From Hoplostethus atlanticus (taxonomy: Eukaryota; Chordata; Actinopteri; Trachichthyiformes; Trachichthyidae), in the NCBI GenBank assembly GCA_034670405.1, contig JAXDDX010000003.1:9842501-9906500 (forward strand): a stretch of 64,000 bases of DNA. Reading direction: 5' to 3'. The translations under genes were made by a program, and so were the position numbers. Shown one piece after another: positions 9,476 to 21,640 of this stretch; position 1 is the stretch's first letter; every line of letters starts with the position of its first letter. The notes under the pieces were generated by a model. The model was not told the origin of the DNA and made no database searches. It saw nothing but the letters and a program-made list of their open reading frames with translations.

Positions 9476-12400
9476 CTATCTGGCCATCAGGTGTTTCTTG
9501 GTGTTTCTCTCGGGCCTCAGAAGGATAATGAAACACTTTGGGGCAAAGATGCAGCGCAGAAGGCCATAGCTGGAGGCCAGGATAGCAAAAATCTCCACAG
9601 CAACGGCATACTTCCCTGGAGAACTGATGTAAGCAGGGACAAATGCCACCCACACAGCACAGAAGATCAACATGCTGAAGGTGATGAGTTTGGCTTCATT
9701 GAAGTTGTCAGGAAGTTTCCTAGCCAGGAAGGCCAAGAGGAGGCACATGCAGGCCAGCAAGCCAATGTTGCCCAGGACAAGAGAGAAGCCCACAACAGAG
9801 CCCATGGTACACTCTAGGGTAACATTTGACCCTTGGAAACCCAGATCACGTTGAGGCACGGGGGGGCTGAGGGACAGCCATATAATACAAATGATAACCT
9901 GGATGAAAATATGCATTGTTCAAAGTGAATTTATTTGGTATGAAATGTGGTGCATCAAATGTAATTGACTTATTCCTAGTAGATTCAACACAGCTTCCAT
10001 AACACTCACCTGTATAGAGGTAAAAAGGCAGACACTTCCTCTCTGCTGGCCTGGACCGAACCACTTCAGCAGGGCCGCAGCACCAGGCCGAGCTGAGCGG
10101 AAGGCAGCCAGAACCACTATGGTCTTGATCTGGAGGCAGGAGACACAAAGAACAAAGCTAATCCCAAATGCTGCCTGCTGTAAATGACAAGACCAGACTG
10201 ATGGACGACCAATGAACACCAATGAGCACAGGAAGCAGAGCTTGAGTGACAGGAGAAGCAGGAAGCTCAGTTCTGAGTTATTGGCTCGCACCTTAAGATG
10301 AGGAATGGGATAGATAGAGATAATCAGATTAATAGAAAAAAAGATATGTTATATTTAAGGCTAAATGGACCCAAGTGACTACAAGCCAATATGGATTTGC
10401 TGTGTATGGAACCAATACAAAATCGTGCACCCTATTTCATTATTCTAGGCTCTCACCACAGGAGTGTGCCGGTAACACAGGAAGACCATAAAGACAGCTG
10501 CTGTCACCATGGCACCAGACACAGCTGCTGTTGTCAGGGTAATGCCCAAGATTTCATTAAAGGACAGGAAGTCCAGTTGGCGAGGGATGCAGGCTGTAAG
10601 CTCAGCATTGGACCAAAACTCTAATGGACAACGCTCACAGTGGGGGGAACCTAGGAGGGGAAGATAGGGAAGACATTGCAGGAAAACCAAAGAGAAAGGA
10701 GGAAATTGCAGATGAGTGAAAAACATCAGTTTGAAGACTGCGTCACCTACTGTGTGTTGGAAGCCTGTTTATGCAGTTGTGATTGTGCCATTAACTATAA
10801 AAAATGGTGGTGGGAACATGAGTTTCTGTTGTCTTGTGTTGTAATTTCCTCACCAGTTTCATTGCTTATCTCCCCTAAAGTACATGGGACACAGTCAAAG
10901 CAGCAGACAGGTTCCCCCTTCCTACTGGCCATTCGGGTACCTGAAAAAGATTTTCAAATGATATGATTTTCTACCTGATTGGATCCCGTACTCCACTGAA
11001 TAGCTGATTGGTTAAGGTGGAGATTAAACCCATCCTCTTGGCCAATCAAAACAAGTTTGAGTGGACCCCTCAGGGGTGGTCTGCCAATTGCCAAGGTCGT
11101 ACATTGCTGGAATATAAGTTTTCCCCCTGTGGAGTGGTGAAGTTCACCTTGTTCAAGTGCAGCAACAGCTGAGAGGATAAAATGTGTTAATGAGACATTT
11201 CACTTTATAACTAACCTGTGTGAAATACAAATGCATTGAGAATAAACAACTTATCAAAACATGGAGAACTATCATTCTCAAGGGTTTTATTAAAGTAATA
11301 CATTCTACAAGCCTTAATGGAAAATGTAGAAAGCCTCTGCATCTCACAGAAGTTTTGACATAAACTTGATTGCATTTACCTCTGTGGCGTTAATGTTACG
11401 TGGAGAAGAGCAGGTGGATCTGTTGCTTCTGGGAGGGTTGTCTCTGTCAGGACAGGAGAGAAGACTGTGAAGAGCATGGGCTGCAGCATACACAGCAAGG
11501 TACACATTATAGGTCACCCTCAGCTGGGAGGTGTCAGTAAAGACATTCTGCACCCTCTCCAGGGTCTGTGTCCCACTGCAGGGGGGTAAGGGAGCTGTCA
11601 GAGGCGACCTGTTAGCTGGAGACGAAGTAGAAACATTTGGCTTTGATGAATGGTCAGAGCTGTGGGGAGGAGTTACAGAGCGTAGTGAAGACGGATGGGA
11701 AGAAAGAGTTGTGGCATGTGATCGCGTAGCCTCAGGACTACACCCAAACTCCTTTTCCCAGAATTCTCTTAATAGCTCATCATCAGGACGATGAGATGGA
11801 TGCAAACGTCTGAGATAATTCTCAAATCCAGGTATAGTTGAACTTCGAATAGCCACACCCAGAACACCACTAGCCACCTTAGAGAGGGCAAGATTTTGGA
11901 GAAGATCACCACTGGTGCTCCAAGCCTCACTGGCCAGAAACTGTCTGTCAGTCACCTACTGTACAATGAGCGCAAGGGGAAATAAACAATTAAAAAAAAA
12001 AGTTACAAGTTACATCTCTTCCACTTAAGATGTCTCAGTTTGATGATTACATTGTTTTAATATTCACTTTTATTTTAGTTTCTCACATTTATCTTGACTA
12101 GTTCCAGTAAGAATTGCCTCACATCTGTGTACCATGAAAATACCAGAATCACCCTTGCAGCCGAAGCCTGAACAGTGACTGCTGCTTGTCTGGCATCTTC
12201 CACAATAGTCTCTCTGCTGAGATTCTCTATGAATGCCAAACACACTCCTGCCCCCCGAATCTCCTCCTGAAATACCTGAAATATAGAGGTGGGTTGAGCC
12301 ATGAAGACAAGAAGACATTTAAATAGTGTATTTATGTACAAAACGTACAGGTACATTATATCGATTTTTGTACTTTGTACTACATTTACATCATTCTTCA

Positions 12401-13971
12401 ATTATAAACAAAGATCAGTATAACAACAAAAGGAAATACCTGGATTGCCATGTGGCCATAGTCGTTGTCTGCTACCACTGCTCCAACCCAAGTCCAGTGG
12501 AAGCGTATGGCAAGTCGGGCCATTGCCCGGGCTTGGTAAATGTCACTGGGGATGGTTCTGAAGAAATTAGGAAACTGATGCCTGTCACTCAGACAGGGAC
12601 AGCTAGCCAGGTAGCTGATCTGAGAGGAAGAATGAAAATGAAAAATATGATTTTCTTGTGAGACTATCATTATGTCATTTTTGTCACACAGATATATATA
12701 TATATATTTAAATCAAACACAATAATATTTGATGAAATGTGAACAATGTTTTATATCATCCACTTCATCTTATTTTGCACAGTTGAAAAATATGTTCCTT
12801 AGGCGTTGTTCCTCAAAGCTAGTAAAACTCATTACGGGTACAGAGAGAGGCCCCAGGGTCCTGGACAATATTATGGCTGTAATGGATGAGACACCACCGA
12901 TGAGCAAGGGAACAGACTGACCACCTGATGACAGGACATTGGGGAATGTGATGAAAACAGATGCATCACTGAAAGAGCACCCTACTTCAGTTGAGTTACA
13001 TGGAAAGTACAATTTGGTTTTGTCTCAAAGACAACACTCCTTATGATTGACATTGTTTCATGTGGTTGTGTCATGGACATAGTAGGAATTATGTGCACAC
13101 CAAGCTATATAATACCTCTCCTCTCCCCAATTTGTCCATACACAGCTGAATGAGGGAGAGGGGCTGTTGAGTTACAGCTGTGGCTGTCTCCTCCAACCAG
13201 TGACAGTGCTCCTTGCAGTGCCCACGGGTGTCGGCCACAGCTGTCAAGAATACGGTAGCTCAGCCTCACGCCTGGTAGCAGGATGGTGTTACGATTGATT
13301 TCCTCTAATGCAAACACCATAGCATATATATACCTTAATGGTGCTAGCTCTAAACTGACAGTGCAGGAGAGAAGTAGAGTGAGAGAAATAGAGGTCAAAT
13401 GTTAAATTGACTTTAAAGTCATCCAGTAAAAGTAATCATTGTGTGCATGTTCATAAGCATGATTATAATGAAAACTAATGAAATTTCCGGGAGAGTAAAT
13501 AATATATTAGAGGGAAGAAAATCAATGATATCCTGTACAATAGATCTGTGCTGTCAATTAGTTATTTGCATACAAAATAAAAAATAAAAGCAACATGCAA
13601 AAACGTAAATTCATGCTTCAAACCTGAAATAACAGACAACAACAACAGCTTTCATAGTATACAACATGAAAAAACATGAACAGTTAACAGTTTTACCCAG
13701 TGCAAGGTTTGTAGTGGGGAGGTTTAGTGAACTCCTGGTCTATAACTGAAGGCAGGTAGTGAAGGTTAAAGAGCCCGCCAATAACCACGTCCCCATCCTG
13801 GGAGAGACCCTGGTTGCTCTGCTCCACTGGCACAACCCACTGAGAACACATCGCTGTCTGAAGCAGCTCCAACCCCACTCTGAGCCCTACCTCTCTGCCC
13901 ACCACAACTAAGAGGAGCAGGGAGGGTGCTGAGGAGGGCCACCCACCAAGGAGCCAGGAGAACCAAGACAT
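9476..13971 (-). pseudogene. OlfC/V2R-like family C GPCR (gene B), probable pseudogene
   Basis: Eleven exons align with gene C: 13971-13697 (signal peptide, [11 protein letters not shown]), 13354-13116, 12924-12833, 12619-12440, 12275-12087, 11955-11380, 11168-10975, 10940-10854, 10650-10457, 10291-10010 and 9898-9476 (stop). Ligand-domain, TM1, TM2-4 and TM5-7 exons are open. Lesions seen: the exon at 11168-10975 has lost 17 nt and gained 1 nt relative to C (194 against 210 nt), breaking frame; the cysteine-rich exon has lost 37 nt at its 5' end, including the first conserved cysteines; the remaining intron between these two exons is only 34 nt (10974-10941), too short for normal splicing; and the donor after 12833 reads ATGAGT where C has GTGAGT. 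These imply no complete receptor. A shorter product or alternative splicing cannot be excluded. Confidence 0.82.
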
Positions 13972-14985
13972 GGATGCAGCTGCTCTGGACACTTGGTACA
14001 TACTTTGTTAGACAACTGCTAAATCAGTGGCAGAATATAATTCAACTAGAAGAACAGTAAATTAAATATCTATAACAATTCAACAATTCCTGTTATGAAA
14101 ACATCCAATTAAATCCTTCCTAGACTTTTTATGCAATGCAGTGGGAGAAAGTTAACATCCACCCCTCATGTCATCCACCTGTAGAGAGAAAGTGCCATTT
14201 AAAATTAAAGATGTTTCCATTATGAACATATATATTCACTATGTACACAAAATATGATTTCTATTTAAGACTGAAAAAGTATCTAAACTCTGACATACCC
14301 CCCTGCTCTGCAGAACTTAAGTGTTGATGTGAGTATTTTATAACAGCTGTAAAGCCCATGGTGGAATGAACAAGTAAATAGGATGACACATGCACACAGA
14401 ACCCCAAACCACTCCTCTCAAGAGTGATGTTGAAACAACAATGGTGTGGCAGTGTCTATTATGGTGCTGAATGGTGCGTAACTGTACACCTATTGGAGGT
14501 ACATTTACATTTTCAATAATTTAGCTGACACTTAAATTCAAAGTGATTTACAAGGAGTGCAAGAGTAGATCTTAAACTCCTTGATGTAGGGCTCCAACTC
14601 CCTCAACAGGGCCCCGTCTTGGCTCCCCAACCAAATTGTAATTTTGACTGTATTTGTAATTAAGTATTAATACCAAGGCATAATTCCTTCCAATATTTAT
14701 TTTAAAAAATGATCTGGGGCCCCCTAACACAACCCGTTTCAGTGCGTGAGGTTGCCAAAGATGAGAGACAGAATGTTGCACAAATAATGGCTAAATATGT
14801 AACAACCTGGTGTGGCAGACTGGGGCATCTACCACAGAGAAACTGTGGGAAAGGACTACATTCCTCAGCTGACAGCAGCCAGTTGGACATCTTGCCCCAG
14901 CTGAAGGGTGTTACTATACTCAGCCAGAATCTGTGGAGGAGGCTGCTAAGGTGGTTGAGGCTGGACTAGCACCAGTACCAGAACC
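13972..14985. other. Upstream region of gene B; possible LTR fragment at its right end
   Basis: 13972-14800 shows no gene. At 14530-14565 there is a degraded LINE-tail-like piece. At 14812 the sequence TGTGGCAGACTGGGG is the same as the first bases of the LTR at 55936, so 14812-14985 (continuing at 16457-16500) may be part of a related solo LTR split by the LINE at 14986. The LTR reading is weak. Confidence 0.3.
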
Positions 14986-16183
14986 GGTGGTCATGAAATG
15001 CTTCGAGAGGCTGATTAAGGACTACATCTGCGCCTTCCTCCCTTGCTCCATGGACCCGCTGCAGTTTGCTTATCGTCCCAACAGATCCACGGATGATGCT
15101 GTCTCCCAGGTACTGCACACCACACTCTCTCATCTGGACAGCCGGAAGGGGGGCTATGTGAGACTGCTGTTCATTGACTATAGTTCAGCTTTCAATACCA
15201 TAGTCCCCACCAGACTGGCTGGCAAGTTGATTGAGCTGGGACTGAACACCCCCCTGTGTGCCTGGATCCTGGACTTCCTGACCGCCAGGCCCCAGGTGGT
15301 CAGGGTGGGTAGACACACCTCCAACCCCCTCACCCTGAACACAGGATCCCCCCAGGGTTGCGTCCTCAGCCCCCTACTGTACTCCCTGTACACACATGAC
15401 TGTGTGGCCAGGTTCAGCTCCAACACCATCATTAAGTTTGCGGATGACACAGTGGTGGTGGGCCTGATCTCCAACAACGACGAGAAGGCCTACCTGGAGG
15501 AAGTTGCTGATCTGTCACTCTGGTGCCAGGACAACAGCCTCCTCCTGAATGTCACCAAAACTAAGGAGCTGATTGTGGACTTTAGGAGGACACAACAACA
15601 GAGGACGTACTCACCACTGGGGATTAATGGGACTACTGTGGAGAGGGTGAGCAGGTATAAATACCTGGGAGTCAACATCACCGAAGATCTGACATGGTCC
15701 ACACACACTGACACTCTGGTGAGAAAGGCGAGGCAGCGCCTTTACCACCTCAGGCAACTGAGGAAATTCAAAGTCTCCCGGAGGATCCTTCAGTCCTTCT
15801 ACTCTGGAGCTGTGGAGAGTATCCTGACAGGAAGCATCACTGCCTGGTTTGGCAACAGCTCCGCTCAGGACAGGAAGGCTCTGCAGAGAGTAGTGCGTTC
15901 GGCTGAGCGCACTATTGGAACTACACTCCCCACCCTGCAGGACTTGTACACCAGGAGGTGCAGAACCAGAGCCTGCAGGATCATGAAGGATCCTCACCAC
16001 CCCAACAACGGACTGTTTCAGCTGCTGCGGTCAGGCAAGCGCCTCCGTAGTCACGCTGCAAAAACAGAGAGATTGAGACGGAGTTTCTTTCCTCAGGCCA
16101 TCAGGACTGTGAACTCCGACCTCACCAGGGCCCCCACCAAGACACACACACTGCCCCTCTTATGCACACACACACTTAGGTAA
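14986..16183 (+). CDS. LINE reverse transcriptase, C-terminal part (mobile-element ORF)
   Basis: Open from the insertion boundary to the stop at 16183. Visible RT motifs in order: [29 protein letters not shown] (first catalytic aspartate), [13 protein letters not shown], then [10 protein letters not shown] carrying the catalytic FADD, and [13 protein letters not shown] (thumb side). The tail ends [13 protein letters not shown], common in fish LINEs. The N-terminal endonuclease and linker are missing because of 5' truncation. The first in-frame ATG inside the insertion is the methionine at [10 protein letters not shown], but no promoter is present, so expression is unlikely. The protein would reverse-transcribe its own RNA at a nicked target. 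Confidence 0.85.
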
Positions 16184-16450
16184 AGACTACACATAATTTA
16201 TAATTTATATTACACATACAATTTTCCCTTTTTTTACTATATTTTTTTATAAAGTGCTCTTATTGTAAATATTGTGTTGTTTTTTTATATAGAGCTCTTA
16301 AATATTGTAAATATTGTGTTGGTCTATTGTAAATAGTGTGAATCTGTTATTTTGCACATTTCTGCTGAGCATTGCCACTTTGCATTTCACTACACACCTC
16401 GTGTGTGTATGTGACAATTAAACTCCTTGAATCTTGAATCTTGAATCTTG
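14986..16450 (+). mobile_element. Rex1-like LINE, 5'-truncated insertion with TSD
   Basis: The 6-bp target duplication AGAACC lies at 14980-14985 and 16451-16456. The insertion begins inside the RT domain, as expected for incomplete target-primed reverse transcription. It ends in a 3' UTR with tandem 'ttgaatc' units, which are typical of the 3' termini of this kind of LINE. It is nearly identical to the fragment at 1-954. Confidence 0.9.
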
Positions 16451-16507
16451 AGAACCCTAAAGAGGGTGGAGTGTGGACCCTGAGCAACCAGGTGAGAGAA
16501 TCCAGCC

Positions 16508-16901
16508 ATGGGATTTCTCATTTTAGCATATCATCTAAGAAGGAGATGTAATATTGCATGTAATATTGCAAAGCGGAGATGCCTTGTTGTTCTTTTACTG
16601 ATGATATCAGGAAATGTGCAACCCAACCCTGGCCCTGACATTCAGTGCATCCAAATGGCATCTGATCTTACATCTTTGTCTGGTCTAAGCATTGTTCATT
16701 TAAATGTGCATAGCCTGATGTGTAAAATGGATATGGTTAGGATCTGGGCAAAATCAACAGGCGCAGGTAATATCTGTGAGTGTGGTTCTATCTGTAAAGA
16801 ATTGGAATTTCTTGCAGTAAATCTTGAAATTTCTAGGGGTTTAATCCTTGTTGGCTGTTATAGGCCTCCATCTAGTTTAATAGATAGATAGATAGATAGA
16901 C

Positions 16902-16935
<34 letters not shown>

Positions 16936-18145
16936 GTAGATAGATAGATAGACAGATAGATAGATAGATAGATAGATATGAATCCCAGTTTCAGCTGTAT
17001 CAGGCAAATTGAAGGCAGCGTGTTATTATTATTATTATTATAATAATAATAATAATAATAATATTATAATTATAATTATTATTAGTTCTGAATACTGACA
17101 AAACAAAAGTAATGGTGTTTACTAATTCAAGAAGAAGGCCACAAAATCTCCCTTCTATTGTCACTCTTGGCTAAGTGATTGAGATTGAACTGAAACTGAA
17201 ATTGGGTTTTTATTTTAGAAATAAGTCTTTTGAGACTAAAAGGAGCCTTGTTGCTGCAAATGTTTTGCCTGTGTTGGACTATGGTGATCTTTTATATATG
17301 CATGCATCCTCTCAATGCCTTGTTCAATTGACACTGCTTATCATGCAGCCTTGAGATCCATTACAAATTGTGAAGCCCTCATTGACCATTGTGACTTGTA
17401 TTCCCCGGTAGGTTGGTCTGTGCTGGCCACCCGTAAACTTAGCCACTGGTATGTTTTTATATTTAAGGCAGTTCTTGGTCTCCTTCAATCTGTCACCAAA
17501 TCTGCCTTCTACCACCTCCGGCCTTCATTCACCGACTCCCTGTGGATGCTGGGTCCATCGAAGTGTTTAAACAGCGGCTGATGACCTTCCTCTTCAGCCA
17601 GGCCTTTGGACCCAGCTGGCCCTGTCCTTTTTCCTCATTTTATGTAGTTCTTCTCTTTTCTATTGTTAACTTAAGTGCCTTGGGTACCACGAAAAGCGCT
17701 CTTAAATTAAAGTTATTATTATTATTATTATCATCTATGTTCTTATATTTTGCAGAAAATAAATAGATCCTGTGGACGTATTCCTGCTGTCTGTCCCCAA
17801 TACCCATACTGAAAAGGGCTTTCATGTATTCTGCTCCTTCTGCCTGGAATATGTTGCAAAATTACCTAAACTTTAGCAAGCTAATTTCGCTAGATGCTTT
17901 TAAATTGAACATGAAAAATATGGAGGCAGATTTATTAGTCTGTAAATTATCTTTAAATTAGCTTTCATACTATGGCTAAGTTGCCTTGTTTTACTATCTA
18001 GTCATTTTTTGTAATTTGTCATGTCTGTGTGAAACGTTTTGTAATTATTTATGCTGTTGCCTGTCTTGGCCAGGTCTTTCTTGCAAAAGAGCTGTTTAAT
18101 CTCAATGGTACTTCCTGGTTAAATAAAGGTTAAATAAAGAATACA
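16508..18145 (+). mobile_element. Degraded LINE with a 2A-like N-terminus and microsatellite insertions
   Basis: The start at 16508 reads MGFLILAYH and then LLMISGNVQPNPGP, a motif ending in NPGP seen at the N-termini of some APE-type LINE proteins. It is followed by LSIVHLNVHSLMCKMDMVRI, the beginning of an AP-endonuclease domain, and later by [17 protein letters not shown] microsatellite (about 16880-16978) and an ATT/AAT stretch (about 17020-17090) break it up. RT-derived fragments follow (17180-17590). The 3' ends look like LINE tails: attaaagttattattatt at about 17706 and ggttaaataaaggttaaata near 18117, so at least two LINE 3' ends may be joined here. Confidence 0.6.
16880..16978. repeat. 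GATA/GACA tetranucleotide microsatellite
   Basis: A run of gata units with occasional gaca and ggta variants directly after an endonuclease-coding fragment of the LINE relic. Confidence 0.9.
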
Positions 18146-18423
18146 AATAAATATTAAAAAAAAGTTGATTTATTTTCAAATTCAGGCTGCTGTGGTCTCG
18201 GCTGCTGCTATGGCCCTCACTTTGTCCACGGGAGCACTGTCATGCTGAAATAGGGAAGAGCCTTCCCGAAACTGTTGCCACAAAGTTGGGAGCAGAGAAT
18301 GGTCTAGAACAGGTCTTGTACAGGTCATCTGGGGTTGAAAACGTTGTCTTCTCCTTTGCTCTGATGGTGAGAGGAACTTGCCAAGGAATTTCAATATTTC
18401 GTTTACCTTTGTGAAATCACCAA

Positions 18424-18880
18424 TGTTGCCAAAGAACTAGGCCATTAGGCATGGGGTGGCTCTGGTTCAACAGGGCAGGTGGTCACCTCATCCGGGAGGA
18501 GTAAGACACATTAAGTTAGATTCAGTGGGGTTAAGCCAGGAGGTAGTGAGAGTATTGGGGGAGGGATAGTGCCCACAGCCACAGGTGTGCTGTTTCTCAC
18601 CGCTATCGCCACTGATTTCACAAGCAATTACATCCAATTATACACACACCAAGGGGTGGCACAGAGGGAAAACACACTGTGTGTACTTTGTACTTTGGAC
18701 TTTGTCTTATTGTTTTGCACATCATAACCAGGACTTTGTGAAACAGGTTGTGGAAATGTAGTCAACAGGGATTTGATAATCAGTGAACCCATTAACTGTC
18801 AACACTAAGGAATCTATGTGCCCCCATTTTGTGATATGGGTATTGCATCTACATACATTTCCATTTCTCTTAGCAGTAGT
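18424..18880 (+). repeat. Unidentified dispersed repeat, copy 2
   Basis: Second copy of the repeat at 8281-8680, in the same orientation, diverged by many substitutions and small indels. No coding capacity. Confidence 0.6.
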
Positions 18881-19901
18881 TTACTACTTACTGGTTTACT
18901 TACACCAGGATGTGTGCAGCATCTAATTACAGTTTTGAAACAGTTCAAGCTAATTTCTTTATTTGAAAATGAAAAAGACAAATGAGTTGCATTAACTTCC
19001 TTGTGGAAGTGGGCAATTTACTGATCCCTGTAGAGTAGTTGGAGTTTATGTCTGTGCCACTAGGCGGTGCTGTTCTAAAAATGGGTCATTGCCCTTTAAG
19101 ATTTAAGTAGATCATTTTGTGAAGCCTCTCTCTGGTGTTGAGCACATCATCACATCATGTTAATAATGTACTTATTGTCATACTCACATTAGTATTTTGT
19201 GTAAACAGTACATTTAACCCATAGATGTATTATTACTTACCATTTATTTCAGCTTTACTCAGTTTCTCATACTGTAACCATGAAGTGGCACACAATAAAT
19301 GTATTGATTCTTCACTCACTACAGTGTTTGGAGAGAGTTTATCTATCTGCCTAGCAAGGGAACAGACCCTCATTTCTGTGACAATGTAGTAGCACAGCCT
19401 TTAGCCTAGCATCGTTCCATAACGTTGTTTACAGACATGTAGAAGATCTTCTGCCATGTAGCAAACGGACTGGCAGGCCCACAACATTAGGAAGAAAAGG
19501 TGCAGGAAGGAGCCGCATTAGACAACGCATGTACTTTACTGGTCACATTGTGCAAGAGACAGATATAGCTGGATACATCCTACCTATCCCACAATGGGTT
19601 TGCTGATAACCTCCAGTTGCACAATGCCTCTTCCTCTCACAGCAAAACTGCTCAAAGCTCATGTGACAGTACTCATCCTCACGTGTCCTCACTTGTACAG
19701 AAATGACACCTACTTTGAAACGCCCATTGGCTTACTGTAGTACAGTAACAAAATAATTGCTACATAACACTCTTCAGAAGGCCAAAGCAAAAAGGGTGAA
19801 TGATCCCAATAAGCAGCTGATGAAAAGATCAGTCTAGCCCTCACCGCACTTGAGTGTGATCAGCTTCTGACAATAGAGCAAAAATCCCTACACCAGCTGT
19901 T
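18881..19901. other. No gene recognised
   Basis: AT-rich intergenic sequence. Short open stretches near 19400-19900 look like transposon-derived debris, but no domain could be assigned. Confidence 0.35.
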
Positions 19902-21079
19902 GTGGTGTGTGAAGACCATCTGAACTTTGTTCAGGTACTGCAGTACCTCTGGTACTGCAACAATGCCCTCTCCCATGTCCTACACGCCACCCTATCCCAC
20001 CTCGACATCGGCAGGGGGAACTATGTGAGACTGCTGTTCATTGACTACAGTTCAGCTTTCAAAACCATAGGTGCTGGACTTTTTAACTAGCAGACCCCAT
20101 TTGGTGAGAGTGGGTGGCTGCACCTCCAACACCATCACCCTTAACATGGGAGAACCCCATGGTTGTGTCCTGAGCCCCTTGCTGTGCTCCCTTAATACAT
20201 ATGACTGTGTGGCCACACACAGCTCAAACTCCATCCTGAAGATTGCAGATGACATGGTAGTGGTAGGCCTGATCACCAACGATGATGAGATGGTCTACCT
20301 GGACGAGGTGGAGGATCTGTCACTGTGATGCCAGGCTAACAGACTTACCCTGAACTTCTGCAAGACCAAGGTGCTGGTTGTGGACTTCAGGAGGAAGCAG
20401 CAGAAGATCTACACCCCCCTCATGACCAACGGGACCCCAGTGGAGAGGGTGAGCAGCCTCAGGTACCTATAGTGCACATCACTGAGGACCTGACATGAAC
20501 ACTACACACACACACACCAGTCAAGGCAACGCCTTTACCCCCTCAGACAGCTGAGGAAATTCAAGCTCTCCCCTCAGATCCAGAAAACCTTTTACTCCGG
20601 TGCCATAGAGAGCATCCTGTGGTATGGCAACTACTCTTCCCAGGACCGCAAAGCCCTGCAGAGGGTGGTACAAGTGGCCCAGCAGACCACTGAGACAACA
20701 CTCCCCACCCTGCAGAACATATACACCAGGCGGTGCAGGACCAGGGCCAACAGGATCATTAAGGACACTACCAACGGACTGTTCAGACTGCTGCATTCAG
20801 GCAAACGCTTCAGGCAAAGACAGAGAGGCTCAGGAGGAGCTTCTATCTTCAGGCCATTAGGACCTTAAACACACACACAACCAACCATATATTTATAATA
20901 ATATTTTTTTTATACTGTTTATACAGTTTTTTTTCTTATATTGTAGTATCCCCTAGTTTAGTCCCCTTTTCCTTTCTATCTCTTTCTATCTATCTAGCAC
21001 AGTGTTCAGAGTATGCCACCATGCAGTTCACTGCACCTTTGTACTGTGTATGTGACAAATAAACCCTTTGAACCTTGAA
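19902..21079 (+). mobile_element. Rex1-like LINE relic, degenerate copy
   Basis: Broken frames spell the same RT as at 14986: [10 protein letters not shown] at about 20032, [13 protein letters not shown] at about 20155, IADDMVVVGL near 20245, and a terminal RRCRTRANRI near 20735. It ends in a 3' UTR finishing 'aataaaccctttgaaccttgaac'. Stops and deletions are frequent (the fingers region is mostly lost), so it is much older than the copies at 1-954 and 14986. Confidence 0.8.
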
Positions 21080-21640
21080 CAATGACTTTGATGCTGATGA
21101 GTACAGGGTGCGGGTTCATGTCCTTGGCAATAGCCCATCACCAGCTGTGGCCATGCATGGGCCCAGGAGAATGGCACTGGAAGGAGAGCCAGATTACGGA
21201 GCAGAGACAAGGCCATCACTCTCCTCCACAATACTTAAGAGATGTTGGCTATCTCTAATCTGCGGCTGCACAAGATAACCTCCATCTTGTTGGAGGCTAT
21301 TTGAGCATTTCCACCAGAAGACTTGGCTAAAGGATTGAAGGATTTGGTTCTCAGCACTGAACTCCCTCCCATGCAGAGAAGTTTAGGGGTGAGCTGGGAT
21401 GTTTCAGAAGATGTGTTCACTGTTCAGGTGTCAACAGCAGAGAAAACTGCAGAGAAACCCTACACAAGACTTAACAAAATAGACTGTTTGACCTGCTTGG
21501 ATTTACCCTTGGATTGGATTGCCTCTGTGAGTATTCAAGGAACGTCCCTACTCAGAGAACTCACCATGAGGGCACCCTGTATAGGCATAACCAGGTATGG
21601 GAAATTTAATGAACGAATGAAGTCTTCATGAAACAAAGCA
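21080..21640 (+). mobile_element. BEL/Pao pol fragment
   Basis: Encodes RVRVHVLGNSPSPAVAMHG and, farther on, LGVSWDVSEDVFTV. Both align with the RT and following region of the BEL/Pao element at 22938-30289 (VHVFGNSPSPAVAIYG; LGLSWDLKHDIFTF). Frames are broken and no LTR was seen. Confidence 0.7.

Noticed and set aside
9464-9854. Plus-strand frames opposite receptor exons (also at 7-7.3 kb and 32.2-32.5 kb)
   Set aside because: Antisense shadows that recur because the exons are paralogues.
14572-14969. Overlapping small frames upstream of the LINE
   Set aside because: No recognisable protein; region looks like repeat or LTR debris.
15178-16000. Minus-strand frames opposite the LINE RT
   Set aside because: Antisense shadows of a well-supported RT frame.
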